A stretch of DNA of 64,000 nt from Staphylococcus equorum (GTDB lineage: Bacteria > Bacillota > Bacilli > Staphylococcales > Staphylococcaceae). The notes below the pieces were generated by a model that saw only the letters and a list, made by a program, of their open reading frames with translations, was not told where the DNA came from and ran no database searches. Below are positions 55,473-63,947 of the stretch, piece by piece. The DNA lies in NCBI RefSeq assembly GCF_001747895.1, contig NZ_LNNB01000003.1, positions 28,060 through 92,059 on the forward strand. Reading direction: 5' to 3'. The translations under genes were made by a program, and so were the position numbers. Within the stretch, counting starts at the first letter, position 1. Each line of letters opens with the position of its first letter.

Positions 55473-56084
55473 ATGGAAACATCAAAATTACCCTTAGTTT
55501 CACACTTTTCAGAACTACGTAATAAGCCTAAATGGGTTTTAAAATTAATTCTCGCAATTGTAGTCATGACATTATCAGCTGTTATTGGGTCGCTTGCAAT
55601 TGACTATAACGAACTGTATAAAGATGCAGGTATGACAGGAGCGGAATTAGAACAAGCTAAAATGTTCGGACAAATCGGTGGTGCAATTGCTGGCATATTC
55701 GGTGCTATTGTTAGTATTGGTATTACATTTGTCATCTTTTTACTGATTTCCAAGATCATGAAATCTGATGCAAGTGGAAAATCAATTTTCTCTGCTACTT
55801 TAAGTTATACATTGATTACCGGAATTATTGCTTTAATTGTCATACTCATCCAGTGGATCGCTGGCTTATCACCAACAAATTATTCTATTACAAGTCTTAA
55901 TATTTTTGATAAAGGAAACAAAGTATTAGGTGCATTTAATTTACAAACATTTATTGGTGCATATGTATTTGGCGTTATGCTATTCGCTACAAATCGTTTT
56001 TCTAAAAAATCAGCTATTATTTGGACAATTGCATATCTTGTAGTGTATATAGGCTTTGCATTGTTAGGCGCATCTTTCTCATAA
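55473..56084 (+). CDS. yknW: Yip1-domain membrane protein (YknW-like)
   Basis: A 203-residue protein with five hydrophobic segments. It opens with a short cytosolic part and a span (WVLKLILAIVVMTLSAVIGS), then a polar loop DYNELYKDAGMTGAELEQAKM, then GGAIAGIFGAIVSIGITFVIFLLI, and two C-terminal pairs. This matches Yip1-type proteins such as YknW, which in B. subtilis assists assembly of YknXYZ. The ATG at 55473 follows AGGAGG and is preferred to an upstream frame start at 55440. It lies divergent from the exporter operon rather than at its head. Confidence 0.8.
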   Translation: METSKLPLVSHFSELRNKPKWVLKLILAIVVMTLSAVIGSLAIDYNELYKDAGMTGAELEQAKMFGQIGGAIAGIFGAIVSIGITFVIFLLISKIMKSDASGKSIFSATLSYTLITGIIALIVILIQWIAGLSPTNYSITSLNIFDKGNKVLGAFNLQTFIGAYVFGVMLFATNRFSKKSAIIWTIAYLVVYIGFALLGASFS

Positions 56085-56217
56085 AAGAATTATGTGAAAG
56101 GTTTAGGAGTTTGCTAAGGGTGCACAAAGAACAAGTGAAAATTGATTGTTTAATACATATACTTTCTAGATACCAGAGAAATTGTTATTAAGATGAAATT
56201 CTATATAAGAATACAAT

Positions 56218-56252
56218 AAGGTTGGGACATATCACATGTGTCAGCCTTTTTT
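56218..56252 (+). terminator. Intrinsic terminator
   Basis: AAGGTTGGGACATA pairs with TGTGTCAGCCTT around a short loop and is followed by seven T. It lies about 130 bases after the YknW-like stop. The remaining part of the gap 56085-56452 is AT-rich and holds the repeat fragment at 56257. Confidence 0.7.
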
Positions 56253-56256
56253 TATA

Positions 56257-56286
56257 TTGGCAGTGGCTGACTGAATTAGACTACTC
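56257..56286. repeat. Fragment of the dispersed intergenic repeat
   Basis: TTGGCAGTGGCTGACTGAAT and GACTAC resemble the left end of copy 2 (TGGCAGT followed by GGCTGACT) with the rest missing. It is a short match, so the call is tentative. Confidence 0.3.
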
Positions 56287-56452
56287 ATTTTAAAAATAAC
56301 TTTGTTTTATCTGAATAAAAAGTTGTGTCTGTTATTTAGTTATTGTAAAGTTTAGCAATGTTAACAAATTATATAATAACAAAATATGAATATGATATTT
56401 ATTTGGTTTTTTGCAAAAGTATCGTTACATTTAGAAAGAGTGATATGTTCAA

Positions 56453-57253
56453 ATGAATTCAATATGGTTTGTATTAAAAGAACAACTAAAAAATTTATAT
56501 TTAATAAGAAGATTAGCGGAATTTCAATTAAGAATTTCTAACAAAAAGAATTATCTAGGAATGGCGTGGGAGTTAATTAATCCTACTATGCAAATTGCTG
56601 TTTTTTGGTTTGTATTTGGTTTAGCTCTAAGAAGCAATAAGGTTATGGAGGGCGTTCCATTTATATATTGGCTCATTGTTGGGATCAGTATGTGGTTTTT
56701 CGTAAATGAAGGTGTTCTAGAAGGTAGTAAGTCTATTACTTCAAAATTTAATCAAGTAGCTAAAATGAATTTCCCACTTTCTATTATTCCTAGTTATGTC
56801 GTTTTTAGTAAGTTCTATGGTCATATTTTTCTACTAGTAATTATTATGGGTGTTTGTTTCATTGGAGGATACAAGCCATCTATATATACTTTACAATTAT
56901 TTATATACTTGTTTTATGCGTTAGTTTTAACCAACGCTATAGCACTATTAGCTTCAACATTAAGTATGTTAATTAGAGACATACATTTAATTCTACAAAC
57001 TTTAATGAGAATGATATTTTTCGTCTCTTCTATACTCTATTTACCAAATAATCAAATAGTTGGAACAGTCATGCAATTTAATCCGATATACTTTCTAGCT
57101 GGAGGATATAGGGCAGCTATATTACACCATGAATGGTATTTTATTACGCATTGGGAACTGGCACTGTATAATATCTTCCTTTGTCTTCTAATCTTTAGCT
57201 TAGGGTCCATTTTGCATATGCGTTTTAGAGATAGATTTGCCGATTATATGTAA
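56453..57253 (+). CDS. TarG/TagG-like ABC-2 permease without its ATPase
   Basis: A 266-residue membrane protein with about six spans. It aligns along its length with the teichoic acid translocation permease TarG: NYLGMAWELINPTMQIAVFWFVFGL near residues 33-57, VPFIYWLIVGISMWFF, GSKSITSKFNQVAKMNFPLSIIPSYVV, AAILHHEWYF, and a FRDRFADYM end. TarG works with the ATPase TarH, but no tarH-like gene is next to it, so it is an orphan copy. The ribosome binding site is weak (GAAAGAGTG). It may be a paralog that exports another surface glycopolymer, or it may borrow TarH. Confidence 0.85.
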   Translation: MNSIWFVLKEQLKNLYLIRRLAEFQLRISNKKNYLGMAWELINPTMQIAVFWFVFGLALRSNKVMEGVPFIYWLIVGISMWFFVNEGVLEGSKSITSKFNQVAKMNFPLSIIPSYVVFSKFYGHIFLLVIIMGVCFIGGYKPSIYTLQLFIYLFYALVLTNAIALLASTLSMLIRDIHLILQTLMRMIFFVSSILYLPNNQIVGTVMQFNPIYFLAGGYRAAILHHEWYFITHWELALYNIFLCLLIFSLGSILHMRFRDRFADYM

Positions 57254-57340
57254 TAAAAGGATTGAAAATTAATGTATTGATTCGAATTAGTGAAGTGAAA
57301 ATTTAGAAATTAAATTTAAATAAAGTAAGTTGGTTAAATT

Positions 57341-57897
57341 ATGAAAAACAAATATCTAAAAATAGTATCAACACTTGTCGTAGTTTCTTCAGCGGCATAT
57401 TTAACGACGATGAATCCAGAGGCTCAAGTAGCAGAACAAGTTCAAAAATGGGGTCATGGTGAAAGTTGAGCTAGTGGTGCCAACACTGAAAGTAGTGCAA
57501 GTTTAAAAGCTGAAGCACCATGGTATAACCACGAAGGTTATACTACGTATGATCCCTCGTTTACACAAGATTATTATTTTTACGTGCATTAAAATATGAC
57601 AATGCTTCAATCAACGGCTATAAAGTAGATCCCAAAGCTTATAAAAATTATGACCATACTAAAAACATTTATGATACATCAGTAGACTTTAACTATAATA
57701 ATGAAATTATTCAAATTAGTTTTAATACAAAACCAGACACAGTATCTAAAGAAGCATTCAAAAAAGCACATGCACCTATCGACACGGACGATGAATCTAA
57801 ACCAGATAGTAATGGTGTTACAATGATTCCTTATAATACAAATGATGGTTCATATAAAGCTTTCTTTGATATAAATGATAATTGCTCAATAGATTGA
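57341..57897 (+). pseudogene. IsaB-family secreted protein gene, broken
   Basis: The reading starts with a signal-peptide-like segment (YLKIVSTLVVVSSAAYLTTM) and hits an in-frame TGA at 57467-57469. Without it the frame continues with KAEAPWYNHEGYTTYDPSFTQDYYF to a T run at 57577-57581, where one base is missing. The next frame continues with LRALKYDNASINGYKVDPK and ends at 57897. The Y-x-Y-x-GY and RALKYDN-INGYK blocks match immunodominant staphylococcal antigen B proteins, which are secreted and bind nucleic acid. Two lesions make it a decayed gene. A long hairpin follows at 57972. Confidence 0.78.
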
Positions 57898-57971
57898 AAT
57901 AACAACTATAATAAGTAGTAACCTTAAAAGTAAAGTGCGGATTTAAAAATTTGAGACATAACTCCTAAGGT

Positions 57972-58033
57972 AAAATAGTAAGCACATCACTCTACTGACT
58001 AAAATCAGGACGCAAAGTGATGTGCTTATTTTA
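57972..58033 (+). terminator. Long hairpin terminator after the IsaB-like pseudogene
   Basis: AAGCACATCACT (57980-57991) pairs perfectly with AGTGATGTGCTT (58016-58027), extended by AAAATA/TATTTT. The following stretch to 58506, about 470 bases, shows no gene I can support; one frame on the minus strand is interrupted and not recognisable. Confidence 0.65.
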
Positions 58034-58506
58034 TATTATGCAATTTTCGATTTCAGATGTTCATGCTTATCTAGGAATATGATTCGAGTATGTAGTCTCT
58101 CATAAATATGATTCTTTCAGACGTCTGCACTTTTTAAAAAGCTATAAGTCCTTTTAAAGATTTGTGTATTAAACTTTCCAAATTCAAATAATATCTTAAT
58201 AACGATTGTTTAGAAAAAAGTTCATCAACAATTATATAAAATTGTTTTTCTAATTTAAATGCTAAAGCGAAATCCTATTTATTATTTTCTGTCTTCCTTA
58301 AGTTTTTCATTATTTCACTCTTCAAGTGCTATTATTAATATTTAGTATTTAAAAAATCTTAATGAACTTTTCATTTAAATTATCCATAAAAATTTAATTT
58401 TACATTTTTTTGTTTATAAAAGTATATTATTACAAAAAAATTACATTTAAAACAAATTTCTTTTGTGGTAACGTAAAACTTATATCTTAGAAAGGAGCCA
58501 AATTTA

Positions 58507-58674
58507 ATGACTTATAATAAATTAGATACCAATACTTTGAAATCAGTTAATGGCGGAGTAAAAGATTTTTTTGCAGATGCTTTCTATACTGCTTCAGGAT
58601 GGGTAACCAAAGGTTTAGTAGCCCAAGGAAAAGCAACTGATGATACAGGAAAAGCAATGTACGGTAGAAAGTAA
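58507..58674 (+). CDS. Double-glycine-leader bacteriocin peptide 1 (class IIb candidate)
   Basis: A 55-residue peptide with AAAGGAG before the ATG. The leader is 17 residues, MTYNKLDTNTLKSVNGG, with the hydrophobic pattern and GG end cut by C39 peptidase exporters. The mature part has 38 residues, starts VKDFFADAFYTASGWVTKG, has no cysteine and a net charge near +2. AxxxA (A8-A12 and A22-A26 of the mature part) stands in for the GxxxG helix-contact motif of two-peptide bacteriocins. A partner peptide of matching size follows after 53 bp, and a C39 exporter gene lies downstream. It would act with the partner to form a pore in target membranes; that is inference. Confidence 0.82.
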   Translation: MTYNKLDTNTLKSVNGGVKDFFADAFYTASGWVTKGLVAQGKATDDTGKAMYGRK

Positions 58675-58727
58675 CTGGAAATGAAGTATAAATTGGGTAA
58701 TACTTATTAATTTAGGAGGAATTTATT

Positions 58728-58898
58728 ATGACTTTTAGAAAACTTAGTGAAAATGAATTACATTCAACTAATGGTGGCGTATGGCCAATAGTAGCAGCGA
58801 TAGGTTCAGCAGGTGTTGCTGTTTATAATTATCAAGACGAGATCAAAAAAGGATATAAAGATGCAATGAAAGAAACAGGCGGAGGAAAGAGATTATAA
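58728..58898 (+). CDS. Double-glycine-leader bacteriocin peptide 2 (class IIb candidate)
   Basis: A 56-residue peptide with AGGAGGAATTTATT before the ATG. The leader is 17 residues, MTFRKLSENELHSTNGG. The mature 39 residues start VWPIVAAIGSAGVAVYNYQ and end in a polar tail with KKGYKDAMKETGGGKRL. There is no cysteine and the net charge is near +2. Small-xxx-small contacts are A7-A11 and S10-A14. The amphipathic, Ala/Gly-rich N-terminal helix followed by a cationic tail is typical of one partner of a two-peptide bacteriocin. A terminator follows at 58922, so both peptides form a short operon. Confidence 0.82.
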   Translation: MTFRKLSENELHSTNGGVWPIVAAIGSAGVAVYNYQDEIKKGYKDAMKETGGGKRL

Positions 58899-58921
58899 TA
58901 ATTAGTTGATACATAACTATT

Positions 58922-58960
58922 AGCACAAAACAATAAATACATATTGTTTTGTGCTTCCTT
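58922..58960 (+). terminator. Terminator of the bacteriocin peptide operon
   Basis: AGCACAAAACAATA (58922-58935) pairs perfectly with TATTGTTTTGTGCT (58942-58955), then TCCTTT. Confidence 0.75.
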
Positions 58961-59030
58961 TATGCAAATTAAACTGTTTTCTTAATTTTTCTATTACCAA
59001 CTTGAACAATATGAAAGTAATTGATATAGA

Positions 59031-59077
59031 AAAAAAGCAAGCGAAATCCTTATTATTATAAGAACTTCATCTGCTTT
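59031..59077 (-). terminator. Minus-strand terminator of the candidate immunity gene
   Basis: On the minus strand AAGCAGATGAAGTTCTTAT pairs imperfectly (several G-U pairs) with ATAAGGATTTCGCTTGCTT and is followed by seven T. Confidence 0.55.
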
Positions 59078-59193
59078 TAAAGTTAGTAAAACCTAATATT
59101 TTCCTTTTTTTATAGAGTCAAAGAATATGATTAATACCTTTAAAATAGTACATAACTTTATTGTGACTAGCTTGTAAATTAATTATCCTCATT

Positions 59194-59418
59194 TTAATAA
59201 AACAATGATAAAACGAGGATAATTAATCCGAAGATTACACAGACATAACCAATTTTTTCTTTGTTTAATAAATTAGGAATGAATGCAACAGTTACAGCTA
59301 ACACACATAAGAAAGTAGAAAATTCTTTGTAGCTCATTAATAAAAATACAATACCTAAGGCCAATAAAACCCCTGATATAATTGAAAATAATTTGTATAA
59401 AGGCTTTTGATCCCTCAT
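59194..59418 (-). CDS. Small membrane protein, candidate bacteriocin immunity protein
   Basis: A 74-residue protein with three hydrophobic segments (about residues 10-28, LFSIISGVLLALGIVFLLM; 33-50, FLCVLAVTVAFIP; 56-74, IGYVCVIFGLIILVLSLFY) and short basic loops. The ATG at 59418 follows AGAGGTG; an upstream frame start at 59472 lacks a site. No named family is recognised. It lies on the opposite strand between the bacteriocin peptides and their exporter, the place where immunity genes are found, and the small multi-span form fits class II immunity proteins. The role is inference. Confidence 0.6.
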   Translation of the reverse strand: MRDQKPLYKLFSIISGVLLALGIVFLLMSYKEFSTFLCVLAVTVAFIPNLLNKEKIGYVCVIFGLIILVLSLFY

Positions 59419-59556
59419 GTTTTCACCTCTAGTTTTATAAATATAAAATATTTTATATTTATAATATAACATATTAATCTTTATTATGCTAAAAATAATT
59501 CTCTAAAAAACATTACTATTATAGTTATTTTACAAAATATTGCGCGAGGGGATAAA

Positions 59557-61707
59557 ATGAAATTTATTAATCAATATGATGAAAGTGATTGTGGTCCAGC
59601 TTGTTTAGCAATGCTAGCCCAACACTACGGAAAGAAACCGATGCTCTCAAGAATTAGAGAATGGTCAAAAACAGATAAAGAAGGTACATCACTATATGGT
59701 CTCATAAAGGCCGGAGGGCATTTAGGCATTGAATTAACAGGGGTCAGAGGAGAGAAAATAGAAGATATTGAAAATGACGATTTACCTGTAATCGCACATG
59801 TAGTAAATGAAGAAGGCTTTATGCATTTTATAATAATAGAAAAAAAGAAGAACAACAAATTACATATTTTGGATCCAGCAAGAGGAAAAAGAAAGTGCAA
59901 TTTTTCTGAATTCGAAGAAAAATGGACAGGTATCCTATTGCTCGTAAAAAATAACCCTTCTTTTGAGCAATCCTATAGTATTCCTAAGAAGTCTCAATTA
60001 TTTAGAAAAATATTAAAAAACAATAAGTTTGCTATCATGAATATTCTTATACTCTCAATAATTATAAATTTATTAGGAATTATTGGAGCTTTTTACTTTA
60101 AATACCTTATTGACACTATTATACCTTCGAGAATTTTAGGGAATTTACATATAATTTCTATAGCAGTCCTTTTTTTATATTTAATAAATTCATTTATTTC
60201 TTTAATTAGGTACCAAGCTTCTCTAAATTTAAGTTTGAAAATTGATATAAACTTTATGAAGGACTATTATTATCATGTTCTACATTTACCTGTTAAGTTT
60301 TATGAAACAAGAAAAAGTGGTGAAATTTTATCGAGATTTTCTGATCTGTCTCACATACGAGAAGCCCTTTCTTCAGTTACAATCACACTGATTGTAGATA
60401 CATTAATGGTTGTAGTTGGAGGAACTATTTTATTTACTCAAAGTTCAACATTGTTCTACATTACTTTAGTTCTTGTACCATTATATTTAATAATAGGTTT
60501 ATCATTCAGAAAAAGTTTAAAAAAATATAATAGACTCGTAATGGAACAAGATGCAACTTTAAGTGCATATCTTATTGAAAGCTTTTCTGGTTATCCTGTT
60601 ATAAAAAGTTTTGGAGCAGAAAATGAAGTTTTTACAAAAGGTGTTCATTATTTTGAAAATTTAATAAAAAGACTTTATAAATTAAGTTTTTTTACAAACA
60701 TTCAACTTACTATTAATGCCTTTATGAAAATGGTAGCAACCATAGTAATTCTATGGATCGGGTCTTCACTTATTATGAAAGATGAGTTGTCATTAGGTGC
60801 ACTTTTAACATTTAATGCCCTAGTCATATACTACATTGATCCTATAGAACGTTTAATAAACCTACAGCCACAGATACAGTCAGCTCTTGTAGCCACTCAA
60901 AGATACTTAGACATTATGGATATCAAAACTGAAAATGAACAAAGAAATGATAACAAAACATCAGATTTGGCCACTAAGTTTAATAGTCAATTAGAAATAA
61001 ATAATCTTAATTTTCAATATACTTTCAAAGAAATGACTTTAAAAAATATAAATATGATAGTACCAAAAGGGCATAAAATAGCCATTATTGGTGAAAGTGG
61101 ATCTGGTAAGTCAACTGTTGCTAAATTAATAGATAATTTTCACACGGATTATGAAGGAGTTATTAAAATAAATAATATTTCTATAAAATATATTCCTAAG
61201 ACTTCATTAAGAAATATGATTAGTTATGTCACACAGCAAAATTTTATTTTCGGTGCTACAATCAAAGAAAATTTAAAAATTGGATTAAATAGAAATATTA
61301 GTGAGGAGGAAATATATAAAGTATGTAAAATAGTTTGCGCATACGATTTTATAAATGACCTCCCACTAAAATTAGACACTCAATTACACAATGGTGGATC
61401 TAATTTATCAGGTGGACAACTACAAAGAATAGCATTAGCAAGAGCTATTCTTAAAGACTCAGATATATTATTATTAGATGAAGCCACTAGTTCATTAGAT
61501 GCCTCAACTGAAAAAAACATATTAAACAACATAGAAAATCATTGTATAAATAAAACTATTATATTAATTACACATAAATTGAATAACGTTAAAAATGCCG
61601 ATAATATTTATTTACTTAAGCATGGTAAAATCATTGAACAAGGAAAGCATGAATCTTTAATAGATAATAAAGGTGAATATTACGAATTATGGTCAAATCA
61701 ATTTTAA
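59557..61707 (+). CDS. Peptidase-C39 ABC bacteriocin exporter
   Basis: A 716-residue processing and export ABC transporter. The N-terminal C39 peptidase domain (about 1-135) has the oxyanion Gln6, catalytic Cys12 (DESDCGPACLAML), His90 (GFMHF) and Asp106 (LDPARG). The membrane domain with about six spans covers about 150-450. The nucleotide-binding domain has Walker A GESGSGKST near residue 512, signature LSGGQLQRIALARA and Walker B ILLLDEATSSLD. It should cut the leaders after GG and export both peptides. GAGGGG precedes the ATG. No HlyD-type accessory protein gene is adjacent, so it may work alone or with one encoded elsewhere. Confidence 0.93.
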   Translation: MKFINQYDESDCGPACLAMLAQHYGKKPMLSRIREWSKTDKEGTSLYGLIKAGGHLGIELTGVRGEKIEDIENDDLPVIAHVVNEEGFMHFIIIEKKKNNKLHILDPARGKRKCNFSEFEEKWTGILLLVKNNPSFEQSYSIPKKSQLFRKILKNNKFAIMNILILSIIINLLGIIGAFYFKYLIDTIIPSRILGNLHIISIAVLFLYLINSFISLIRYQASLNLSLKIDINFMKDYYYHVLHLPVKFYETRKSGEILSRFSDLSHIREALSSVTITLIVDTLMVVVGGTILFTQSSTLFYITLVLVPLYLIIGLSFRKSLKKYNRLVMEQDATLSAYLIESFSGYPVIKSFGAENEVFTKGVHYFENLIKRLYKLSFFTNIQLTINAFMKMVATIVILWIGSSLIMKDELSLGALLTFNALVIYYIDPIERLINLQPQIQSALVATQRYLDIMDIKTENEQRNDNKTSDLATKFNSQLEINNLNFQYTFKEMTLKNINMIVPKGHKIAIIGESGSGKSTVAKLIDNFHTDYEGVIKINNISIKYIPKTSLRNMISYVTQQNFIFGATIKENLKIGLNRNISEEEIYKVCKIVCAYDFINDLPLKLDTQLHNGGSNLSGGQLQRIALARAILKDSDILLLDEATSSLDASTEKNILNNIENHCINKTIILITHKLNNVKNADNIYLLKHGKIIEQGKHESLIDNKGEYYELWSNQF

Positions 61708-61851
61708 ATTAATTACCATATGACTTTTCTTCACAAAATTTTTATAACATGTCTCACAATATTGATGCTTAAAACTCTAGATATCTTACAGTATAGTAAA
61801 TATAAGTTCATCAATATCTGCTTAACATAATCCATGGTTATCAGAAGCCAT

Positions 61852-61893
61852 AATTAAAAGGGACTCCTTATTCAATAGGGAGTTCCTTTAATT
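61852..61893 (+). terminator. Terminator after the bacteriocin exporter gene
   Basis: AATTAAA-AGGGACTCC pairs with GGGAGTTCCTTTAATT around a TTATTCAATA loop. It separates the exporter gene from the XRE gene. Confidence 0.65.
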
Positions 61894-61992
61894 GTTGTTT
61901 CTTATTAGGAAACTTTGTTTATGTAAGTTGTCATATGGGAAATATACCCTCTATGGTTTTTCTAGTATCATTAAATACAAGAGGTGTTATGA

Positions 61993-63096
61993 ATGATCCA
62001 AATAGCAAAGACAATTAAAAAAGAACGATTGAGACGCGGAATGACGCAGGAAGCATTAGCTGAATATCTTAATACGACGAAAACGACCATTTCAAAATGG
62101 GAAAATAGATCCCTTTATCCTGATATTACAATGCTCCCTAAATTAGCAAAAGTATTTAATATTTCAGTTGATGATTTACTCAATTATAGTACTACAATGA
62201 CTGATGAAGAAATTAAAAAAATATCTATATCACTATCTAAAATGATTAATTACACAAGTTATCCTGAATATTTAGCTACTGTGAGAGAATATTATATTAC
62301 GCATTGTAATGAATTTAAATTTCTAAATTCGTTATTAGGTATTTTATTAAACAATATTTTATATTGCGAAAACGAATTACAACTAAAGGAAACAGCCTCA
62401 CTAACACATGAACTTATTAAGACTACAGAGGATAATTCAGACTCAATTCATTTGAAAAAACATGCACAAGGATACAAAACATTGCTATATATGTTTGAAG
62501 GTGATTACTCTTCTGTTATAGAAAACACACCAGATTTTGATTTGAAAATCGGAGAAAATGCGACATTAGCGATGGCTTATTTACAAAAAGATAATATTTC
62601 AAAAGCTAAAAATGTAATCCAAACGGATATGTATCAATCTTTAATGATTTTCATGCATGATTTTGCTTTGATGCTTTCACGTGACTTACATTCTGTTTCG
62701 ATAGAATCATTAGAATCAAAGCTTTACCATTTAAATAAAGCTTTTAATGTGGATTACTTATACCCACATCTAAGTATTAATTGTTATTATCAATTTGCCT
62801 TATATTACGTCGAGAAGTCTGATAGTTGTGCTATTGATTATTTAAAAAATTACTGCAAATGCTTTGATTATTTAGTCAGTGATTTTGTATATCAAAAAGA
62901 TGATTTCTTTAATGAAATTGATGAATGGTTAGATACACTACCCCTAGGAGAACGATTACCAGCTAATTACGAAAATACTTTGAGTGTTATGTATTCACGA
63001 GTTTCGGAAAACGAGAACTTTAATACTTTAGAAAATTTTAAATATATAAAGAAAGATTTGCTTAGAATTTATAACAAAAAGGATGAATCTAATTGA
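61993..63096 (+). CDS. XRE-family regulator with helical C-terminal sensor region
   Basis: A 367-residue regulator. Residues 1-65 form a helix-turn-helix ([56 protein letters not shown] in several pieces). The remaining 300 residues are helical repeats of about 30-40 residues that look TPR-like, as in peptide-responsive Rgg/PlcR-type and related regulators. A signal peptide ligand is possible but not shown. GAGGTG precedes the ATG. The stop overlaps the YidC-like start by 4 bp, so both are one operon next to the bacteriocin genes. Confidence 0.83.
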   Translation: MIQIAKTIKKERLRRGMTQEALAEYLNTTKTTISKWENRSLYPDITMLPKLAKVFNISVDDLLNYSTTMTDEEIKKISISLSKMINYTSYPEYLATVREYYITHCNEFKFLNSLLGILLNNILYCENELQLKETASLTHELIKTTEDNSDSIHLKKHAQGYKTLLYMFEGDYSSVIENTPDFDLKIGENATLAMAYLQKDNISKAKNVIQTDMYQSLMIFMHDFALMLSRDLHSVSIESLESKLYHLNKAFNVDYLYPHLSINCYYQFALYYVEKSDSCAIDYLKNYCKCFDYLVSDFVYQKDDFFNEIDEWLDTLPLGERLPANYENTLSVMYSRVSENENFNTLENFKYIKKDLLRIYNKKDESN

Positions 63097-63947
63097 TACA
63101 AAAGAAAAAGATAATGCTATTACTATTAACGTCATTAATTACTTTATCCGGTTGTGATTATTCAAAATCAGAAAATAAAGATGGGTTTTTCTATAATACA
63201 TTTGCAGTACCCATGGATAACCTTTTACATTGGTTAGGTTCAATATTTGATAATAACTATGGTTTAGCAATTATTGCAATCGTATTGATTGTTAGACTCA
63301 TCATGTTGCCATTTATGTTAGCACAATCTAAAAATGGGCATTTCATGCGCAAAAAAATGGATATAGTTAAACCAGAAATGACTAAAATACAAGAAAAAAT
63401 TAAAAATGCAAACACTCAAGAAGAAAAAATGGCTGCCAATCAAGAAATGATGGAAAAATATAAAACTTATGGCATGAACCCTATGAAGACAATGCTAGAA
63501 TGCTTACCTTTACTTATACAAATGCCTGTCTTATTTGGGCTATATGTTTCACTAAAATGGCCCTCAAGTGGTGGTTTAACCGATCATGCCGATTTTCTTT
63601 GGTTTAATTTAACACAGCCTGATATTTGGATTACTATAATCGCTGGCATCCTATACATCGTCCAACCATTAATAAATCTTGAAAATATGCCAAAAGAGCA
63701 GCGTTCTATGGGTTATATGATGTCAATCATTTCTCCAATATTTATCATGTATATATCAATCACATCAGCTTCCGCCTTGGGATTGTATTGGACCATTAAT
63801 GCTGCATTTTTAATCGTTCAAATGTTCTTTTCGAATAAGTATTATTCAAAATTAGCGAGAGAAGAAGCTGATCAGTTAGAGAAAAAAATTCAAAGTAATC
63901 ATAGTCAAAAGAATGAAAGTAAGCAAACTTTGTTTGAAAATACGTAG
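63093..63947 (+). CDS. yidC: YidC/OxaA-family membrane protein insertase (lipoprotein type)
   Basis: A 284-residue insertase. The signal peptide ends in the lipobox LSGC. The five-span YidC core follows: [20 protein letters not shown] with the hydrophilic-groove Arg, the basic amphipathic coiled region [46 protein letters not shown], and [20 protein letters not shown]. The start is TTG with AAAGGA upstream. The length and features match the housekeeping staphylococcal YidC, but coupling to an XRE gene and the C-terminal tail with few lysines suggest that it may be a second, specialised copy. Whether another yidC exists cannot be seen here. Confidence 0.88.
   Translation: MIQKKKIMLLLLTSLITLSGCDYSKSENKDGFFYNTFAVPMDNLLHWLGSIFDNNYGLAIIAIVLIVRLIMLPFMLAQSKNGHFMRKKMDIVKPEMTKIQEKIKNANTQEEKMAANQEMMEKYKTYGMNPMKTMLECLPLLIQMPVLFGLYVSLKWPSSGGLTDHADFLWFNLTQPDIWITIIAGILYIVQPLINLENMPKEQRSMGYMMSIISPIFIMYISITSASALGLYWTINAAFLIVQMFFSNKYYSKLAREEADQLEKKIQSNHSQKNESKQTLFENT

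Noticed and set aside
58036..58190. Possible transposase remnant on the minus strand
   Set aside because: A frame with a basic residue pattern can be read, but it has an in-frame stop and I cannot tie it to any insertion sequence family; no terminal repeats were found.
58400..58448. TTACATTT repeated at 58400 and 58441 upstream of the bacteriocin peptides as response-regulator sites
   Set aside because: The elements are short, very AT-rich and about 41 bp apart; they are not distinguishable from background.
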